A stretch of 7,477 nucleotides of DNA, from the NCBI GenBank assembly GCA_030635045.1, contig DAOVZP010000069.1:1-7477 (forward strand). The letters are read 5' to 3'. A program made the position numbers and the translations under genes. This DNA is from Bacteroidota bacterium. GTDB lineage: Bacteria > Bacteroidota > Bacteroidia > Bacteroidales > B18-G4. The first letter of the stretch is position 1. Every line of letters begins with the position of its first letter. A model generated the notes under the pieces. The model searched no databases. It was not told the origin of the DNA and saw only the letters and a list, made by a program, of their open reading frames with translations. Shown one piece after another: positions 6,377-7,477 of the stretch.

Positions 6377-6996
6377 TGGAAAAAGAAGATAAACATATTT
6401 ATCCTGTATTTAATAAGATTCTTAAACGCTCAGACAAGGAAATACTCCTGAATCAAAAAGGGAAAGTGATCTGGCTTAGCGGATTATCAGGATCGGGAAA
6501 AACGACCATTGCCAAAGGGCTTGAAAAGGCACTCCACCAGAGGGGCTTTATATGTCAGGTACTGGATGGAGACAATATCCGCTCCGGGATCAATAACAAC
6601 CTGGGTTTTTCCCTCGAGGACAGGCTGGAAAATATCAGGAGGATTGCAGAGGTCTCCAAGTTATTCATTAACTGTGGCATTATCACCATTAATAGTTTTA
6701 TCAGCCCTACCGATAAGATAAGAGCCCTGGCCAAAGATATCATTGGCGCCGAAAACTTTATAGGTGTGTTTGTCAATGCTCCGGTATCGGTATGTGAGCA
6801 AAGGGATGTGAAAGGCCTGTATAAGAAGGCCAGGGCCGGGGAGATCAAGAACTTTACAGGTGTAGACACTGTATTTGAACCAATGGCGAATCCAGATATA
6901 GAGGTCAGGACTAACAAGATGAGCGCTGCTGATGCTGTTGAGAAGATCATGCGTTATGTTCTGCCATATATTTCCATGCAGGACAATAAGGAATAG
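6376..6996 (+). CDS. cysC: Adenylylsulfate (APS) kinase CysC
   Basis: A 206-residue cytoplasmic kinase that phosphorylates APS at the 3' position with ATP to give PAPS, the sulfuryl donor for sulfotransferases and a substrate of PAPS reductase. Walker A GLSGSGKT is at 36-43. The APS-binding motif DGDNIRSG is at 64-71. 'SFISP' with S110 corresponds to the serine phosphorylated in E. coli CysC. The lid segment 'GLYKKARAGEIKNFTGVD' (147-164) is essentially canonical. After SFISP the usual Y/H-R-A is replaced by T-D-K, and after FEP the sequence is M-A-N-P; both are modest variations. The first ~28 residues are a short extension before the P-loop domain, as usual. It is a stand-alone kinase, not fused to CysN in the part visible. 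cysD starts 3 bp after its stop codon, so the two are surely one operon. Confidence 0.96.
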   Translation: MEKEDKHIYPVFNKILKRSDKEILLNQKGKVIWLSGLSGSGKTTIAKGLEKALHQRGFICQVLDGDNIRSGINNNLGFSLEDRLENIRRIAEVSKLFINCGIITINSFISPTDKIRALAKDIIGAENFIGVFVNAPVSVCEQRDVKGLYKKARAGEIKNFTGVDTVFEPMANPDIEVRTNKMSAADAVEKIMRYVLPYISMQDNKE

Positions 6997-6999
6997 ACT

Positions 7000-7477
7000 A
7001 TGGAACAGATAAAGAAATATAACCTGAACCATTTGAGGGAACTCGAAGCGGAATCGATCTACGTGTTGAGGGAAGTGGCTGCACAGTTTGAAAACCCTGC
7101 ACTGCTCTTTTCCGGGGGTAAGGATTCCATTATTCTTGTTCACCTCTCGGTGAAGGCATTCTGGCCTGCCAGGATTCCTTTTCCGTTGGTACATATTGAT
7201 ACAGGCCACAACTTTGAAGAAACCATTGCTTTTCGTGATAAGCTCACAGAAGAGATTGGTGCACAGCTGATCGTTGGTTCTGTACAGGAAAGCATCGATG
7301 AAGGCAAGGCGGTGGAAGAAACCGGTTACAATGCAAGCCGGAACCTGCTTCAGACCACAACCCTTCTGGATACCATTGAAAGGAATAAGTTTGATGCAGC
7401 CATCGGCGGCGGCCGCCGTGATGCGGAAAAGGCCTGGGCCAAAGAACGGTTTTTCTCGCATCGCGACGAATTTGGGC
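7000..7477 (+). CDS. cysD: Sulfate adenylyltransferase small subunit CysD (3' partial)
   Basis: The first 159 codons of a gene that runs off the right edge, roughly half of a family protein of about 300 residues. CysD is the catalytic PP-loop ATP pyrophosphatase subunit of the CysDN ATP sulfurylase, which makes APS and PPi from sulfate and ATP. The PP-loop SGGKDS is at 38-43. 'FPLVHIDTGHNFEET..FRD' and 'FDAAIGGGRRDAEKAWAKER' match the conserved family segments, including the GGxRRDxEKxxAKER motif. The ATG at 7000 is 3 bp after the cysC stop, with a Shine-Dalgarno-like AAGGA at 6988-6992 inside the end of cysC, 7 nt before the start. The GTPase partner cysN would be expected immediately downstream, outside the window. 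Confidence 0.95.
   Translation, partial: MEQIKKYNLNHLRELEAESIYVLREVAAQFENPALLFSGGKDSIILVHLSVKAFWPARIPFPLVHIDTGHNFEETIAFRDKLTEEIGAQLIVGSVQESIDEGKAVEETGYNASRNLLQTTTLLDTIERNKFDAAIGGGRRDAEKAWAKERFFSHRDEFG

Noticed and set aside
6661..7461. A 266-codon minus-strand open frame across cysC and cysD.
   Set aside because: It is antisense to two clearly recognised enzymes with intact motifs, and its translation shows no family resemblance.

Overview
The window looks like chromosomal DNA from a member of the Bacteroidota. Three points support this. The start-proximal promoters fit the Bacteroidota -7 consensus TAnnTTTG. Shine-Dalgarno sequences are mostly absent. The protein types (OPX lipoprotein plus Wzc-type tyrosine kinase ending in a Tyr-Gly tail, SLC13 permease with internal TrkA-C domains, free-standing CysC followed by CysD) are those usual in that phylum. 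I cannot name a genus from the sequence alone.

Layout from left to right. (1) The 3' end of miaB (tRNA methylthiotransferase, TRAM domain) enters from the left edge. It converges, with only 15 bp between, on a family I inorganic pyrophosphatase (ppa) on the minus strand. (2) A 238-bp divergent intergenic region carries a -7 element for ppa, a 9-bp-period tandem repeat, an imperfect inverted repeat and a -7 element for the next operon. (3) A two-gene exopolysaccharide export unit follows: an outer-membrane polysaccharide export lipoprotein (OPX/Wza-like) and, 9 bp later, a Wzz/Wzc-type inner-membrane polymerisation/export protein with a C-terminal BY-kinase domain and a (YG)10YY tail. (4) An 80-bp convergent gap holds two more short tandem repeats. 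(5) An SLC13/DASS-family anion permease lies on the minus strand, divergent from cysC (APS kinase) and cysD (ATP sulfurylase small subunit). cysD runs off the right edge.

How the genes fit together: OPX and Wzc form the envelope-spanning export machine and its phosphorylation switch. The permease, CysD (with CysN expected just outside the window) and CysC form a sulfate import and activation module that makes PAPS. Pyrophosphatase removes the PPi released by ATP sulfurylase, but it is a housekeeping gene and its proximity may be chance. PAPS could feed cysteine synthesis or sulfation of a surface polymer or lipid; the window does not decide this.

No clearly undescribed system is present. The points most worth a second look are the Tyr-Gly tail encoded by a 6-bp degenerate DNA repeat, the altered Walker A and A' motifs of the kinase, the palindromic 9-bp repeat abutting the ppa -7 element, and the neighbourhood of polymer export and PAPS synthesis.
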